NCBI RefSeq assembly: GCF_025562715.2
Contig: NZ_JAPFCC010000001.1
Location: forward strand, 3,118,501 to 3,182,500
Length of the DNA: 64,000 nucleotides
Origin: Endozoicomonas gorgoniicola
Lineage (GTDB): Bacteria; Pseudomonadota; Gammaproteobacteria; Pseudomonadales; Endozoicomonadaceae
Direction of reading: 5' to 3'
The translations under genes and the position numbers were made by a program. This document shows positions 46,701 to 56,047 of the stretch, piece by piece. Position 1 is the first letter of the stretch; each line of letters starts with the position of its first letter. The notes under the pieces were generated by a model. The model saw only the letters and a list, made by a program, of their open reading frames with translations. It ran no database searches and had not been told where the DNA came from.

Positions 46701-48503
46701 CACCACATCCGTCAGCGTACAGTCGCTGCCACTGCCATAAAAATTGGTGCCAGAGCCAAAATTGGAGCTGGTGTGACAGACCGGTTGAAAGGTAACCGGG
46801 TTGCCCCCTGCATTCAGGGTAAAACCGGGCATACTGTCGGCCAGCTGAATCGCATAGGTTTTAACGCTTTGCACGCCTTCAAGCTCGCTGCGCAGATCCG
46901 TCTGATTGCCGTAAAATGCCAGACCTGATACATGATAACTGCCTTCCAGTTGTGGCAGTTCCGGGCAAAGCCCCCGCGCTTCTGACAGCCCGTTCAGATA
47001 TTTCGCCGTACATTGTCGTGTACTTCCGGTACCGCCCACCAGATACTCACCAGCAAAGCTGCCACCATACTCATAATTCCCGACCTCATCGGTTTTACTG
47101 TCGACGGAAGCGACACCGGATAACCCTGGCAGCTCTGCACTACTGCCCAGCTCATCGGCATCAAAGGAGTTCAGCCCGGTGGACAGCAGGATGATGGAAC
47201 AGTTGGCGCAGGCATTGGCAGCAGATAGCGGATTCAACCAGGTTTCAGTGGCAAGGTTGCTGACAAAGGCGGTATCTGAGCTGGTGTTGAATGCCGGAGT
47301 GGGCGCTGATCGCCCCGCAAAATACCTTAACGCCTCAAGGTACATTTCTGCTATCGGGTTGCCCCAGTTGCTGCAATGACGGTTAGAGCTGGTTGAACGC
47401 CCAGACTTGAACGTACTGACAGATATTCCGTAGGTGCTGCAATCCGTGTATTTATTCTGGCTGTAGCTGTATTTAGCGATCCGGAAGGTGTTGATATGGT
47501 GGATAATGCCTTTGACAGAGTGATTAAACGTCCCGTCCGTTAAATTGATCTCGTTATCACTGGCGATGGAGTTCCCGCCGATTTTAGAAATATTTCGCCG
47601 CAGAAGACCGCCGGAAATATTCCTGTCATAACTGCCGCTGATGAGTCCAAAACGAATACTGCCGTCTTCTCCATAGCGTTGTAGTAAGCCCGTCGGCTTA
47701 TACTGGTTCGAACCATACTCCCTGCAACGGCTTGAAACGCTGTCTTTACCACTGACACAGGCATTCACCCTGACGGTCATTTCATCCATTTTGTAATAGG
47801 TTGACGGACTGTTTGACGCTCCCCACTGACATTGTTTCACTTCTGTGGATGCCCAGCGATTCCAGGCACCACTGGCAATCCGCACCCTGGGTTCTCCATT
47901 TTCAGAGGTGGCCAGATTACACAGACTGACTGTGTTGGAATAGGGCGTCAGTTTGCCGATATCTGATCCGCTGTAAACCTTAACAAACGAATGAATATCA
48001 CGGGGCAGGTAGGCTCGTTCCAGAACCGTTGCGGAACTGGTATCTGTTGATCGCTTGCCACCAAAGAGTACACGACGAAGAATATCTATCCTCGACATGG
48101 TAGCCCAGTTAAGAAAATTGCCACTCCAGTAGGAAGCCGCCCCTTCGCAGTAATGCTCATTGTCTCCTGTTGCCTGAAGCTCAGGCTCAAAACGACCTGA
48201 TGATGTGTTGTAGCTATAACACCAGTCACTTAAAAAATACCCAAGATAATCAAACTGGTCGTTATAGGTAGTATCCAGCTGACCATCACCATCCAGATCG
48301 GAGTAATCCGGATAAGCTTTCTTAAAAAGTTCATGATCCACAGACATCACCAGCATCACCAGTGGTTCAGAGTTTTTACTCAATAGCGGTGGAACAGCAG
48401 AATACAGCTGCGATGTCGGTTCAGCTTGTGTGGATGAAAGCGTTGTGCATCCAAACATTCCCAACACACACCTTGCCGTATATCGTTTCAGAAACTGAAT
48501 CAT
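43737..48503 (-). CDS. pilY1: Type IV pilus tip adhesin PilY1 (cluster 2)
   Basis: The ATG at 48503 is preferred because AAGGAG lies seven bases upstream; a TTG at 48530 is less likely. The 1588-residue protein has a signal peptide, an SVDHELFKKAYPDYSDLDGDG start and the propeller motif AGANDGMLHAFNGGFW, as in copy 1. The conserved calcium loop is DYNGDGIDEVWRLGDIVHST. It differs in most residues from copy 1, so the two are old paralogs. A 12-bp in-frame repeat near 44541-44570 gives LGGELGGELGGKLLR. Confidence 0.93.
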   Translation of the reverse strand: MIQFLKRYTARCVLGMFGCTTLSSTQAEPTSQLYSAVPPLLSKNSEPLVMLVMSVDHELFKKAYPDYSDLDGDGQLDTTYNDQFDYLGYFLSDWCYSYNTSSGRFEPELQATGDNEHYCEGAASYWSGNFLNWATMSRIDILRRVLFGGKRSTDTSSATVLERAYLPRDIHSFVKVYSGSDIGKLTPYSNTVSLCNLATSENGEPRVRIASGAWNRWASTEVKQCQWGASNSPSTYYKMDEMTVRVNACVSGKDSVSSRCREYGSNQYKPTGLLQRYGEDGSIRFGLISGSYDRNISGGLLRRNISKIGGNSIASDNEINLTDGTFNHSVKGIIHHINTFRIAKYSYSQNKYTDCSTYGISVSTFKSGRSTSSNRHCSNWGNPIAEMYLEALRYFAGRSAPTPAFNTSSDTAFVSNLATETWLNPLSAANACANCSIILLSTGLNSFDADELGSSAELPGLSGVASVDSKTDEVGNYEYGGSFAGEYLVGGTGSTRQCTAKYLNGLSEARGLCPELPQLEGSYHVSGLAFYGNQTDLRSELEGVQSVKTYAIQLADSMPGFTLNAGGNPVTFQPVCHTSSNFGSGTNFYGSGSDCTLTDVVVEDSVLDGQGNPVEGSLLFTWEDSLWGNDFDYDASSRIKYCVGNQCNITTDSTLKTTGFLDNELRIAVQVDGVYAGLNLRFSYTVTGTYNDGLQSDFVYKGSSGFKANNYVANNGAAGVLPKPLFLAAKYGGFLDMDGDGSPANSSGDSREWDTRNNTTGSAGADGLPDNYFFARNPALLEAQLGQVLQDIASRVSSATNTALLSNSHTGTGVLYQALFQPTQEYNGRTITWGGLLHSLFVDSKGLLREDSNGNDKLDDYATDYIVELKFDPNANQTMLQRYSTDDEGKTQTVSGALQSLSSLKTIWDARDQLAQVQDVITQRHYDSSADSGRYIFTWLDDDNDSVVDYGESLPFTASSFSGRHGYLGVSAAEVTTVVNYVRGEEINGTRSRTIDYNGDGIDEVWRLGDIVHSTPQLVAAPGSRYDALYSDTTYQAFRSHYLNRRHVLYAGANDGMLHAFNGGFWDENQYAYNTTGIHSETHHPLGSELWAYTPMNLLPHLKWLQEQSYPHVYYMDGEPLTFDANIFNAADSNYPGGWGTLLVVGMRLGGGAIDTDVGGTTRTMRSAFVVLDVTNPEQPPKLIAEISHPELGLTTSKPVVVKRRIPDTNSSGEADWSKDVLTNEWYLVFASGPNGEGETGIREAINAGKSDQNLRVFAYDLKTRSFVSGLDPLVSGFPASYAGDLTVVDWNGDYKDDVVYFGSVETSAATLGGELGGELGGKLLRLQIGEEIARSQLSVLVDNGQPVTAAPFTIKDADSYWVYAGTGRLLTYSDNSSSGQQWYYGFKEPLSSSRVLNYNTVSLTNVIDTTDVGVLSNGNLAGDSFKVDGVDIKNFDTLRSVMQSKSGWRIRLNHDGQNPAGRNVSTSSRLFSMLLFTEYQPSLNRCRADGRSYLHAVHYQTGTATPNNVIDYVDYSEDEDVYLSLSKVLLGVGYASAPVIHQGQEGRRSAVTQGAGGSIDRQTLNYGFSSSGRTSWRQIFEIPWLGQ

Positions 48504-48542
48504 CGCAGCACTCCTTTTCTGCGTTGACAATAACTTTTATTC

Positions 48543-49100
48543 TTAACGGTTCTTTTTATAGGTGGTCTGCAACATCACTCTCGCGTCACCGGAACCTCCG
48601 GTCGCCAATACCGTAATGCGGTAAAACTCAGCCCAGTCATCATAAACCGTCGGATCAGCTTCAGGCCCACCAGTCTCTCTGGGAAGGTAGCAGCGGAACT
48701 CAACAATATATTTTGCCTGTGCCGCTACCCCGTCCAGCACTATTGTGGTTGTTCGATAGCGTCCGGCATCATTCCAGAGCGCCTGCTCTTGCCAGGGGGA
48801 GGATGTCATGGCTGAACAGGTTCCGGGATCAGACTGATCAACACCATCAAAGCACAGTCCGTTGTCACAATCCGGTGAAAAATCTGAAGGGTTCAGCAAC
48901 GTATTGACTACGTAGGACTCGGCCTCCAGTACCCCGACCTCAGCCGAATGGAAGGCTAACTGTTCGTTACGGTAATTACCGGTCATTTTTTCTTCAAGGC
49001 TGGTAATGCGAATGGATGCCATTCCGGCTATGGTCAGAATCAGAAGCAACACCAGGCTGACCAGCAATACACTGCCCTGCTCTTTTCCTGACCGAATCAT
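48543..49100 (-). CDS. pilX: Minor pilin PilX (cluster 2)
   Basis: The 185-residue prepilin has its leader cut at QG^SVLLVSLVLLL, without Glu5, as in cluster 1. MTGNYRNEQLAFHSAEVGVL and CDNGLCFDG are clearly PilX features. It overlaps pilW by four bases and precedes pilY1 by about 40 bp without an intervening pilE. Confidence 0.9.
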   Translation of the reverse strand: MIRSGKEQGSVLLVSLVLLLILTIAGMASIRITSLEEKMTGNYRNEQLAFHSAEVGVLEAESYVVNTLLNPSDFSPDCDNGLCFDGVDQSDPGTCSAMTSSPWQEQALWNDAGRYRTTTIVLDGVAAQAKYIVEFRCYLPRETGGPEADPTVYDDWAEFYRITVLATGGSGDARVMLQTTYKKNR

Positions 49101-50134
49101 GGCTGCACCCTGTTTCTTAACTCAACGGTCATAACAAAGTTACGTCGTATGTAATGATCCGCTGGCGTTACCTGCACCCCTGCAAAAAAATACGGCTGTG
49201 GCTTTTCGGCCACTTCTGACAAACTGCGAACTAACAACTCCAGACGTACACTGACCACATTTGTCCAGTCATTACTGAACAGGCCAATGGAATCCGCCGT
49301 TCGATACTGATCCGGAGTGCGGTTCCCGTCCGAGTCATAACCATATAAAAACGAAAGCCCTTCGATCCCCTCCAGCAAAGATTCTGCATAACGTGCATTA
49401 CCTGACGTATATTCACCAGTGAATTTACGATAGAGATTTGGCTGACTGTTACTGGTTCGCAGGTAATACGCTACCGAAGTGACAGGAAACAGTAATGAGT
49501 TTTTATGGCTGTACGGTTCAGCTCCTGCGGCACTGTCCATACAGTTAAAGTTGCCCTTCAGCTGTGAAGTACAGTTATACAAGGTACCTGACGAGCCTGC
49601 GGCGTGGGATATTGACGACCCGTCAGTTCCATCAGTCGCTTTGAACACCGATACCTGATCACAGCCAGGTGGGACCAGTGCCAGAATATCACCCTGGTCA
49701 ACACCATGACTGGTAACGTTCAACAAGGCAGATGACGAAGCATGACTGTTCACCGGTTGCCCCGCCTCAGCATCCAGCTTGTGAATAACAATCGCTTCTG
49801 AGATAGCTGAACTGTCGATACGGCTCTTGTTTGCCGGGGAGATGCCCATAATCCCTTTATCAAAGTGGGTCATCCATTCCCGTGTGTCCGTGGTGGTATA
49901 AAGCGTATTGGCCAGTGGCGTTTCTGCCGGGCAACCGGTATAGCCTGCCATGCGAATATCCCGTGCCAGCAAATCCATGGCAAAGCGCGCGTTTTCCTGA
50001 ATCCGTGACAGCTCATCCTGCAACAGATAAGTACGGTTCGCACTGAGAAACAGATGACCAATGCCTGCTATCAGAAACAGCCCAAGCAGTATTGCCACTA
50101 ACAGTTCAACTAAAGAGACTCCGGCTTGCCTCAC
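49097..50134 (-). CDS. pilW: Minor pilin PilW (cluster 2)
   Basis: The 345-residue prepilin has its leader cut at AG^VSLVELLVAIL. IQENARFAMDLLARDIRMAG is the PilW signature. The end, DHYIRRNFVMTVELRN, closely matches the cluster 1 protein. Overlaps of four bases on both sides show coupling. Confidence 0.92.
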   Translation of the reverse strand: MRQAGVSLVELLVAILLGLFLIAGIGHLFLSANRTYLLQDELSRIQENARFAMDLLARDIRMAGYTGCPAETPLANTLYTTTDTREWMTHFDKGIMGISPANKSRIDSSAISEAIVIHKLDAEAGQPVNSHASSSALLNVTSHGVDQGDILALVPPGCDQVSVFKATDGTDGSSISHAAGSSGTLYNCTSQLKGNFNCMDSAAGAEPYSHKNSLLFPVTSVAYYLRTSNSQPNLYRKFTGEYTSGNARYAESLLEGIEGLSFLYGYDSDGNRTPDQYRTADSIGLFSNDWTNVVSVRLELLVRSLSEVAEKPQPYFFAGVQVTPADHYIRRNFVMTVELRNRVQP

Positions 50135-50619
50135 AGCGCACTCCTTACTACCACTTCTCTGGCAGGTTGTTGTCCCCTGCTTTCATCAAACTGCATGGAA
50201 ATCACATATATGCGACCTGATGCAGAGTCCTCGATGGTTATGCTGCCATCGCTGTCCGGCAGTACGCAGGCCATGTGAAACTTCCACTGCCTTATGTCGT
50301 ATTCAGCCAGTTCAGCTGATGTGCAGGCTCCTGTCTCACAGTCGTCCGGATAGGCTTCTGCGCTGCACTCTTCCGCCGTTAACCGTCCGTGTTCAACCAC
50401 ATAGTCGTCATTGACTGACGACAGGCTGCGATTGACCCGGATCCGGTCCATCATGTCATTACCGATAATCACCGCCTGAGAACGCAGGTAAGCCACATGG
50501 TTGTGCTGCAGGCTTCTGGTTTGCAACCCCACCATTCCCAGAACCCCAATAGAAATAACAAGCAGTGCGGCCAGTACTTCAATAAGGCCAACACCGGCTG
50601 AACGTTTACTTGCCTGCAT
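50131..50619 (-). CDS. pilV: Minor pilin PilV (cluster 2)
   Basis: The start at 50619 (MQASKRSAGVG) is preferred because AAGGGAG precedes it at good spacing; an earlier start at 50649 would overlap fimU. The leader is cut at VG^LIEVLAALL or at AG^VGLIEVL; the second keeps Glu5. LQHNHVAYLRSQAVIIGNDM and CETGACTSAELAEYD match PilV. It is 162 residues long. Confidence 0.9.
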   Translation of the reverse strand: MQASKRSAGVGLIEVLAALLVISIGVLGMVGLQTRSLQHNHVAYLRSQAVIIGNDMMDRIRVNRSLSSVNDDYVVEHGRLTAEECSAEAYPDDCETGACTSAELAEYDIRQWKFHMACVLPDSDGSITIEDSASGRIYVISMQFDESRGQQPAREVVVRSAL

Positions 50620-50636
50620 AAACACTCCCTTACACC

Positions 50637-51176
50637 TTATTCCGGACAACGGTCAGGTTCCGTTACCCGAACCCGCCCAGTCAGACTGACAACCACCTGC
50701 CTGACCTCTTCCCCTGTCAGTCCCTGTTCACATAAAGAGAAGCTCCCGGCCTTGCGCGCATAACCTTTGCTGCTATAACCAGCATTAACCCCCTGATTCC
50801 ATTCCAGAGAAAGACTTTCAGGCAGTGCGGAAAAAACCCTGAGGCGTTCGTCGCCAGCCTCCAGCACACCATCGGCATCGGCGTCTGTAAAAATCACCCA
50901 GCCTGAACTCCAGTCATCGCCACTGTTATTGCAAATAACACCATCGGCAGACGCACAGAGTGAGACCGCACTGCGACGCTTAACCGCTTCGCTGCGAGCC
51001 AGTGCAAAACTGGTGTAGATTTCCTGGGCAACAGAAGAGACTCGCTGGCTGGCGACGAAGGTTCTCAGAGCGGGGGCAGCCATTGAAACCAGGATGGCTG
51101 AAATCAAGAGCGTAATGACCACTTCGGGAAGGGTAAGACCTGACTGCTCAGACATGTACTGCATAATCCTGTCCAT
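50637..51176 (-). CDS. fimU: Minor pilin FimU/FimT (cluster 2)
   Basis: The 179-residue prepilin has its leader cut at SG^LTLPEVVITLL, keeping Glu5 with an uncommon Pro at position 4. The GspH domain has FALARSEAVKRRSAVSLC and WSSGWVIFTDADADG, and a cysteine near the C-terminus. It heads the second operon. The 266-bp gap upstream (51177-51442) shows no gene. Confidence 0.9.
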   Translation of the reverse strand: MDRIMQYMSEQSGLTLPEVVITLLISAILVSMAAPALRTFVASQRVSSVAQEIYTSFALARSEAVKRRSAVSLCASADGVICNNSGDDWSSGWVIFTDADADGVLEAGDERLRVFSALPESLSLEWNQGVNAGYSSKGYARKAGSFSLCEQGLTGEEVRQVVVSLTGRVRVTEPDRCPE

Positions 51177-51442
51177 GGAAGAATCTGTGTTCTTAATTCC
51201 AATCTAGCCATGCTCTGTTGCAGATGAAACTGCAACTGGTATAAGAGGGCAGATAGCGGGACAAGAGGAAAAAGTACATAGCCGACCTTCAGCGTCAGGC
51301 AACTGACACTGGTGTGGCAATGACAACTATGCTGACACAGGGGGTGCTTTGTTTGTTAAACAGGTGTCCGGGGCTGGCAAAAAAATGGCGATAAGCCCGG
51401 TGGATGAAAATAATGGAAAGGGCAGCTCCCTGCCCTTACTGA

Positions 51443-52297
51443 TCAGCGCACAACAGAGATGCAGGTAGAAAGGGTATGCGTTTCCTGAGGCTCCAGTTGC
51501 ACGGCCAGTGCAGGCAGGGTCGCGGTTTCGACACAAACCATATTACGGTAGCCTTCGTCAGGCACATCAACCATCTGCTGAGCCAGCTCTGCCCCCGGGT
51601 TCCAGACAATGGTACCGTTGCTGCCGGATTTGCGAATCATAATCCGGCGCTTCAGACCCGGATCGATAATGGTGCAGGTATCGCTGGTATTCAGATAGGC
51701 ATGATCCACTTCACCTTTGAGGGTCACATCGCCCTGCTGGACATAGGCTTTCTGATTATCCGCTTCATCCAGATAACGTTTGCCAGCCAGACCTTCCACG
51801 CTGACCGCCTCAACATCTGAAACATTAAAGTAGGTATGCAACGCCTGACTGATAGCCACCGTTTTTTCACCAATGTTCTGCATAGTCAGACTGACTTTCA
51901 GCTCTTTACCAATGATGATTTCAGTTTCCAGACTGGCAGAACCGTCCCAGGCGGCATGTGTCGTTTCCGGTAAAGACAACAGAAGACGTGTTTCCCCCTC
52001 TTTCAGAGTTCCCTGCTCTTTTAAACGCCAGAGACTGGTACGGGCAAAACCGTGATTAGGGCCACCTTCGGCACGCTTGCTGAACCATGGCCAGCATACA
52101 GGAATACCACCACGAATGGCTTTGCCCTCACCATAAACAGCGTCCGGACTCAGCCACAACACTTTCTCTTCGCCATGCGGCTGAAAGCTCAATACCTGGC
52201 CACCATGGAGGGAAACCACCGCACGAGCAAAAGCATTCTCAATATCCAGTACTGCTATTTTATTGATAAGTCTCTGAGTGACCTGCGTTCCTTTCAT
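51443..52297 (-). CDS. D-hexose-6-phosphate mutarotase (YeaD family)
   Basis: The 284-residue aldose-1-epimerase-fold protein interconverts anomers of hexose 6-phosphates. Recognisable motifs are AIRGGIPVCWPWFS, GPNHGFART (with the catalytic His), LHTYFNVSD and the late GAELAQQMVDVPDEGYRNMVCVE segment. The length fits E. coli YeaD (294). It stands alone between the second pilin operon and a divergent gene. Confidence 0.9.
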   Translation of the reverse strand: MKGTQVTQRLINKIAVLDIENAFARAVVSLHGGQVLSFQPHGEEKVLWLSPDAVYGEGKAIRGGIPVCWPWFSKRAEGGPNHGFARTSLWRLKEQGTLKEGETRLLLSLPETTHAAWDGSASLETEIIIGKELKVSLTMQNIGEKTVAISQALHTYFNVSDVEAVSVEGLAGKRYLDEADNQKAYVQQGDVTLKGEVDHAYLNTSDTCTIIDPGLKRRIMIRKSGSNGTIVWNPGAELAQQMVDVPDEGYRNMVCVETATLPALAVQLEPQETHTLSTCISVVR

Positions 52298-52490
52298 TGC
52301 CAGACCTCCTCTTTTTCATGTTTTCAGCGTTGACCGGCATCAATTTACTTGGTCAGCCTGATGATGGAACTAAGGATTAACACCTACTTTGGTAATTAAG
52401 TGTGAAGAAGTTCAACGCATTTATGGAAGCCTGCCAAATATAAACAATACTTCCATGGTTACCAGTCGAGAGTTAAGAACGAGGTAATAA

Positions 52491-54422
52491 ATGAACGTTA
52501 TCCCCGGAGCGATGGTCGGTCTTCTGGCTGGACTGTCCGTTAGTATTGAAGCCCAGTCATTATTAGATAAAGCAATGCTTTTAAACACACCAGATGTCTT
52601 TGCGGGCATAAAAAAAACTGCCGGTCTCACAGTCCCGGTTGTCTCAGATAAAGAGACTGCTCGAAAAGCACCCAGAATAGTGATTGGTGATATTTCACTA
52701 CATGATGGTATTAGAGCGCGGAGCATCACGCTCTATGGTTCTTCTGACCCATATGATTTCTCTGACCCACTCCCTGGACTGGATCAGGCCCTGGCAGGCT
52801 GCGACGGCAATCAGGCAAAAGGATGGGTCAGTTATAGCGCAGTTACCATCACCTGCTTACAGGGAGGCGTGGAAATCAGCCAGACTATAGACCTGCCTCC
52901 TTCCACATATAAAGTTTCATCTCTGGCGAAGCAATCCAAAAGCATCGAAAGCAAAATGCTAATTGCGAAGAACCGGGAGACAGCAAGGCTGGTGGTTGAC
53001 GGCCCTATGCTGACTGCAACCACTAAAATATTATCAAACATTCAGTACGGTAGTCCGTTTGCCAATAACTCTTACGCCATTGATGGCGTTCGCCATGCAA
53101 AAAACGACTATGGCAAGGACGAATTAATTGTTGACCTCCGTCTGGTAGACGAAGGCGATCTGAGCCAGCCTCCGACCGATGGAATCGGTTCTTCGAAGAA
53201 ATGTATATTTCCAGGCAAGTGCGGTTCAGGCAGAAAGAGTTCAGACTCAGGGGGTGATGAAAATCAGGAAGAAGGAGAGGGCTCCCAGTCATTAGGAGGT
53301 AATGGTGGCGATGGCAGAGATCCTGGCAAAAATAACGGTACAAACAAGCCGAAAATGGTAAACATTCTATCTATTGCGGTGAATCTGGAACAACTTATCG
53401 AAGCTCTACAGGAGCTGGTCAAATACGCTACAAACGAACAATCGATAATGCTTTCAGATCTGACCCTGGACCTAATCATGTTGGTTTACAAGTCTGATGA
53501 CATTAAAAAGACAGCCGATCCCGATCAAGGTGAACAAGAAGGGCTTCCTGACCTTATGGCAGATATGTTCCAAAGGTCTGGAACCGTGTTACAAAATGAA
53601 CAAGGCGATTCTGCCATCACGGCTCGCAATGTGTTGACTGAAATACTGAGCCGGTTGGGTTCCGGCGAGCCGATAAATAATGTCATGCAGGCATTACGTG
53701 ATCAGGGCTACTTAGATAAACTGCGAACTGCTTCTTCCGAATCTGCCAGTCATCAGGTAATTGAAGGTAATGAAGCACCTGCCAGTCATCAGGAAGATGA
53801 AGGCAATGAAGCACCTGCCGGAGCAGTGGCAAACAGCGCAGAAAACTCAGCAGAGACTTCAAACTCCGTTGCCCGTTTAATCAACCGGATGATGCTTACA
53901 TTTATGGAAATAAACTTTCCAGAAAACAGTGAGACTGCTCCTGACGATCAGGCGACCCCGGAGTATCAGGCCAATTCAGAAGAACCGCCAGTCGAAGCAC
54001 CTGACGGGAGTCAAGCAAACACTGGAGCCGAAGCACCTGCCGCTGGGAGTGAAGCGAAGAAGGAATCCGAAACACACGCCGCCGGGGGTGAAGCGAAGAA
54101 GGAATCCGAAACACCCGCCACCGGGGGTGAAGCAAGCAATAAAGCCGAAGCACCTGAAGGGAGTCAGGCAAACAATGGAATTCAAACAAGTAACATTGAT
54201 GCTTTAGAACAAGCTGAGCTTCTAATGTTCAAATTACAGCATCCAAAATTTTGTAACGCACTTCGCCTGATTGTAGAAGCGTATGAGGAGTCGCAGGCCA
54301 GGAGAAAAACCGAAAAGACGACAGATGAGACCACTGGTGATAATACAGCACCTGAAGGAAAGAAAGGTGATCTTGCCAAAAGAGGGCAAAACCAAAAAAT
54401 CATATGGGGTGCAATCACATAA
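52491..54422 (+). CDS. Repeat-rich hypothetical protein
   Basis: The 643-residue protein begins with a weak hydrophobic N-terminus (AMVGLLAGLSVSIEA) that may be a signal peptide. The first 220 residues look beta-rich. A Gly/Glu/Ser-rich stretch follows (residues 245-285), then a helical middle. Residues about 500-570 carry a degenerate 18-residue repeat (GGEAKKESETPATGGEAS), and residues 420-450 hold GNEAPASHQEDEGNEAPA. The C-terminus is charged. I recognise no domain. It is flanked by housekeeping genes, but its composition is atypical. Confidence 0.6.
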   Translation: MNVIPGAMVGLLAGLSVSIEAQSLLDKAMLLNTPDVFAGIKKTAGLTVPVVSDKETARKAPRIVIGDISLHDGIRARSITLYGSSDPYDFSDPLPGLDQALAGCDGNQAKGWVSYSAVTITCLQGGVEISQTIDLPPSTYKVSSLAKQSKSIESKMLIAKNRETARLVVDGPMLTATTKILSNIQYGSPFANNSYAIDGVRHAKNDYGKDELIVDLRLVDEGDLSQPPTDGIGSSKKCIFPGKCGSGRKSSDSGGDENQEEGEGSQSLGGNGGDGRDPGKNNGTNKPKMVNILSIAVNLEQLIEALQELVKYATNEQSIMLSDLTLDLIMLVYKSDDIKKTADPDQGEQEGLPDLMADMFQRSGTVLQNEQGDSAITARNVLTEILSRLGSGEPINNVMQALRDQGYLDKLRTASSESASHQVIEGNEAPASHQEDEGNEAPAGAVANSAENSAETSNSVARLINRMMLTFMEINFPENSETAPDDQATPEYQANSEEPPVEAPDGSQANTGAEAPAAGSEAKKESETHAAGGEAKKESETPATGGEASNKAEAPEGSQANNGIQTSNIDALEQAELLMFKLQHPKFCNALRLIVEAYEESQARRKTEKTTDETTGDNTAPEGKKGDLAKRGQNQKIIWGAIT

Positions 54423-54469
54423 GCAGCTAACCAGAAACTATCAACACACCTGATATTTTCTGGTTCAAA

Positions 54470-54510
54470 CCGGGTCGAGCGAAATAGGACATCCTGAGCG
54501 TTCGACCCGG
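54470..54510. repeat. Inverted repeat between the 52491 gene and ispH
   Basis: CCGGGTCGA and TCGACCCGG pair across a 23-base loop that itself holds AGGACATCCT. The two flanking genes converge here, so a bidirectional terminator is plausible; a U-run is lacking. Confidence 0.5.
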
Positions 54511-54560
54511 CCTGCGCGTCACACTGAATCAATTAAGGTATACAACAGCGCTCAGAAATA

Positions 54561-55508
54561 TCAGCCCACCTCTACCATACGAAGCTCTTTCGGCATGGTG
54601 AAAACAATATTCTCTTCCTGGCCTTCCAGCTCTTCCGGCATTTCGGCACCGAGTTCCTGAAGCCGCCTGATCACGCCCTGAACCAAGACCTCCGGTGCCG
54701 AAGCCCCTGCCGTTATACCTATTGCCTGTTTGCCCTGCAACCACTGCGGCTCAATATCATCAGCCCCATCGACCAGATAAGCACTGGCTCCGGTTCGTTC
54801 TGCCAGCTCCCGCAGGCGGTTTGAGTTGGAACTGTTCACCGAGCCAACCACCAGCACAATATCGCATTCATCGGCGAGCGCCCGCACCGCATCCTGACGG
54901 TTCTGGGTGGCATAGCAGATATCATCCTTACGGGGTCCCTGAATATTCGGGAACTTCCGCCGCAGTGCTTCAATGACAACTGCCGTATCGTTCATGGACA
55001 GTGTCGTCTGGGTTACATAGGAAAGATGTTCCGGGTCCTGAACTTCAAGTCCGGCAACATCATCAGCGGTTTCCACCAGATACATTCTGCCGCCTTTGGA
55101 ATCATCGTACTGCCCCATGGTACCCTGCACTTCCGGATGTCCGTCATGGCCAATCAGCACACATTCTTTACCGGAACGGGAATAACGTACCACTTCCATG
55201 TGTACTTTTTTGACCAGGGGACAGGACGCATCAAACACCTTCAGTCCGCGACGCTCCGCTTCAGCCTCAACAGACTGAGGCACACCGTGGGCGCTGAAAA
55301 TAACGATCACGTCATCTGGCACCTGATCCAGCTCTTCAACAAAAATAGCGCCGCGCTGCTTCAGGTTATCCACGACATATTTGTTATGCACGACTTCATG
55401 GCGTACATAGATAGGTGGCCCGAAAACATCCAGCGCGCGGTTAACAATATCAATAGCCCTGTCGACACCAGCACAAAAGCCACGGGGATTAGCCAGCCTG
55501 ATTTTCAT
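54561..55508 (-). CDS. ispH: 4-hydroxy-3-methylbut-2-enyl diphosphate reductase
   Basis: The 315-residue iron-sulphur enzyme makes isopentenyl and dimethylallyl diphosphate in the last step of the MEP pathway. The three cluster cysteines lie in GFCAGVDRA, DASCPLVKKVH and DDICYATQNRQ. The catalytic Glu and His residues are in YVRHEVVHNKYV and GHDGHPEVQGTMGQ. The gene starts on the last base of the fkpB stop (TAATG). Confidence 0.96.
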   Translation of the reverse strand: MKIRLANPRGFCAGVDRAIDIVNRALDVFGPPIYVRHEVVHNKYVVDNLKQRGAIFVEELDQVPDDVIVIFSAHGVPQSVEAEAERRGLKVFDASCPLVKKVHMEVVRYSRSGKECVLIGHDGHPEVQGTMGQYDDSKGGRMYLVETADDVAGLEVQDPEHLSYVTQTTLSMNDTAVVIEALRRKFPNIQGPRKDDICYATQNRQDAVRALADECDIVLVVGSVNSSNSNRLRELAERTGASAYLVDGADDIEPQWLQGKQAIGITAGASAPEVLVQGVIRRLQELGAEMPEELEGQEENIVFTMPKELRMVEVG

Positions 55509-55957
55509 TACGAATTCTCTACCTGAACCACCCTTACCCGGAACAACAGTTCCCTGCCTGCCAGGGGGTGATTAAAATCTACAAAAACACGTTCATCATC
55601 AAAAGCGGTCACCACTCCAGCCAGCTCGCTGTTTCTCGCGTCAGCAAAAGACATAACCAGCCCTTCCTGCAGCTGAATATCGCTTGCGAAGCGGGACCTG
55701 GGAAAGGACTGTTGATTATCCGGATGGGGCATGCCAAAGGCTTTTTCCGGAGGGATTCTGAAAACCCCCTCATCCCCAGCACTCATACCCAGAATGGCCT
55801 GTTCAAAGCCAGCGGGCAGACTGCCATCACCAACAATAAAAGAGGCTGGATTCCCGCCAAAATTACTGTCGACCACCTGACCGTCATCCAGTTGGAGAGA
55901 GAAATGCAGTGCCACCCGGCGACCTGCTCCTATGGCTAGTGCAGAGACTTCTGACAT
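55508..55957 (-). CDS. fkpB: FKBP-type peptidyl-prolyl isomerase FkpB (SlpA)
   Basis: The 149-residue cytoplasmic isomerase and chaperone has an FKBP core (VALHFSLQLDDGQVVDSNFG and GFEQAILGMSAGDEG) with the IF insert (FRIPPEKAFGMPHPDN) of the SlpA group. Its place between lspA and ispH is the usual order. Confidence 0.93.
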   Translation of the reverse strand: MSEVSALAIGAGRRVALHFSLQLDDGQVVDSNFGGNPASFIVGDGSLPAGFEQAILGMSAGDEGVFRIPPEKAFGMPHPDNQQSFPRSRFASDIQLQEGLVMSFADARNSELAGVVTAFDDERVFVDFNHPLAGRELLFRVRVVQVENS

Positions 55958-56047
55958 TGTTATTATGATACCTGCTCGATACTAAACGCTTAGTTTGACC
56001 ACGAACGTTTTCCGTTCGTTCATGGCTGTTCATTCGCCCATGGCTGC

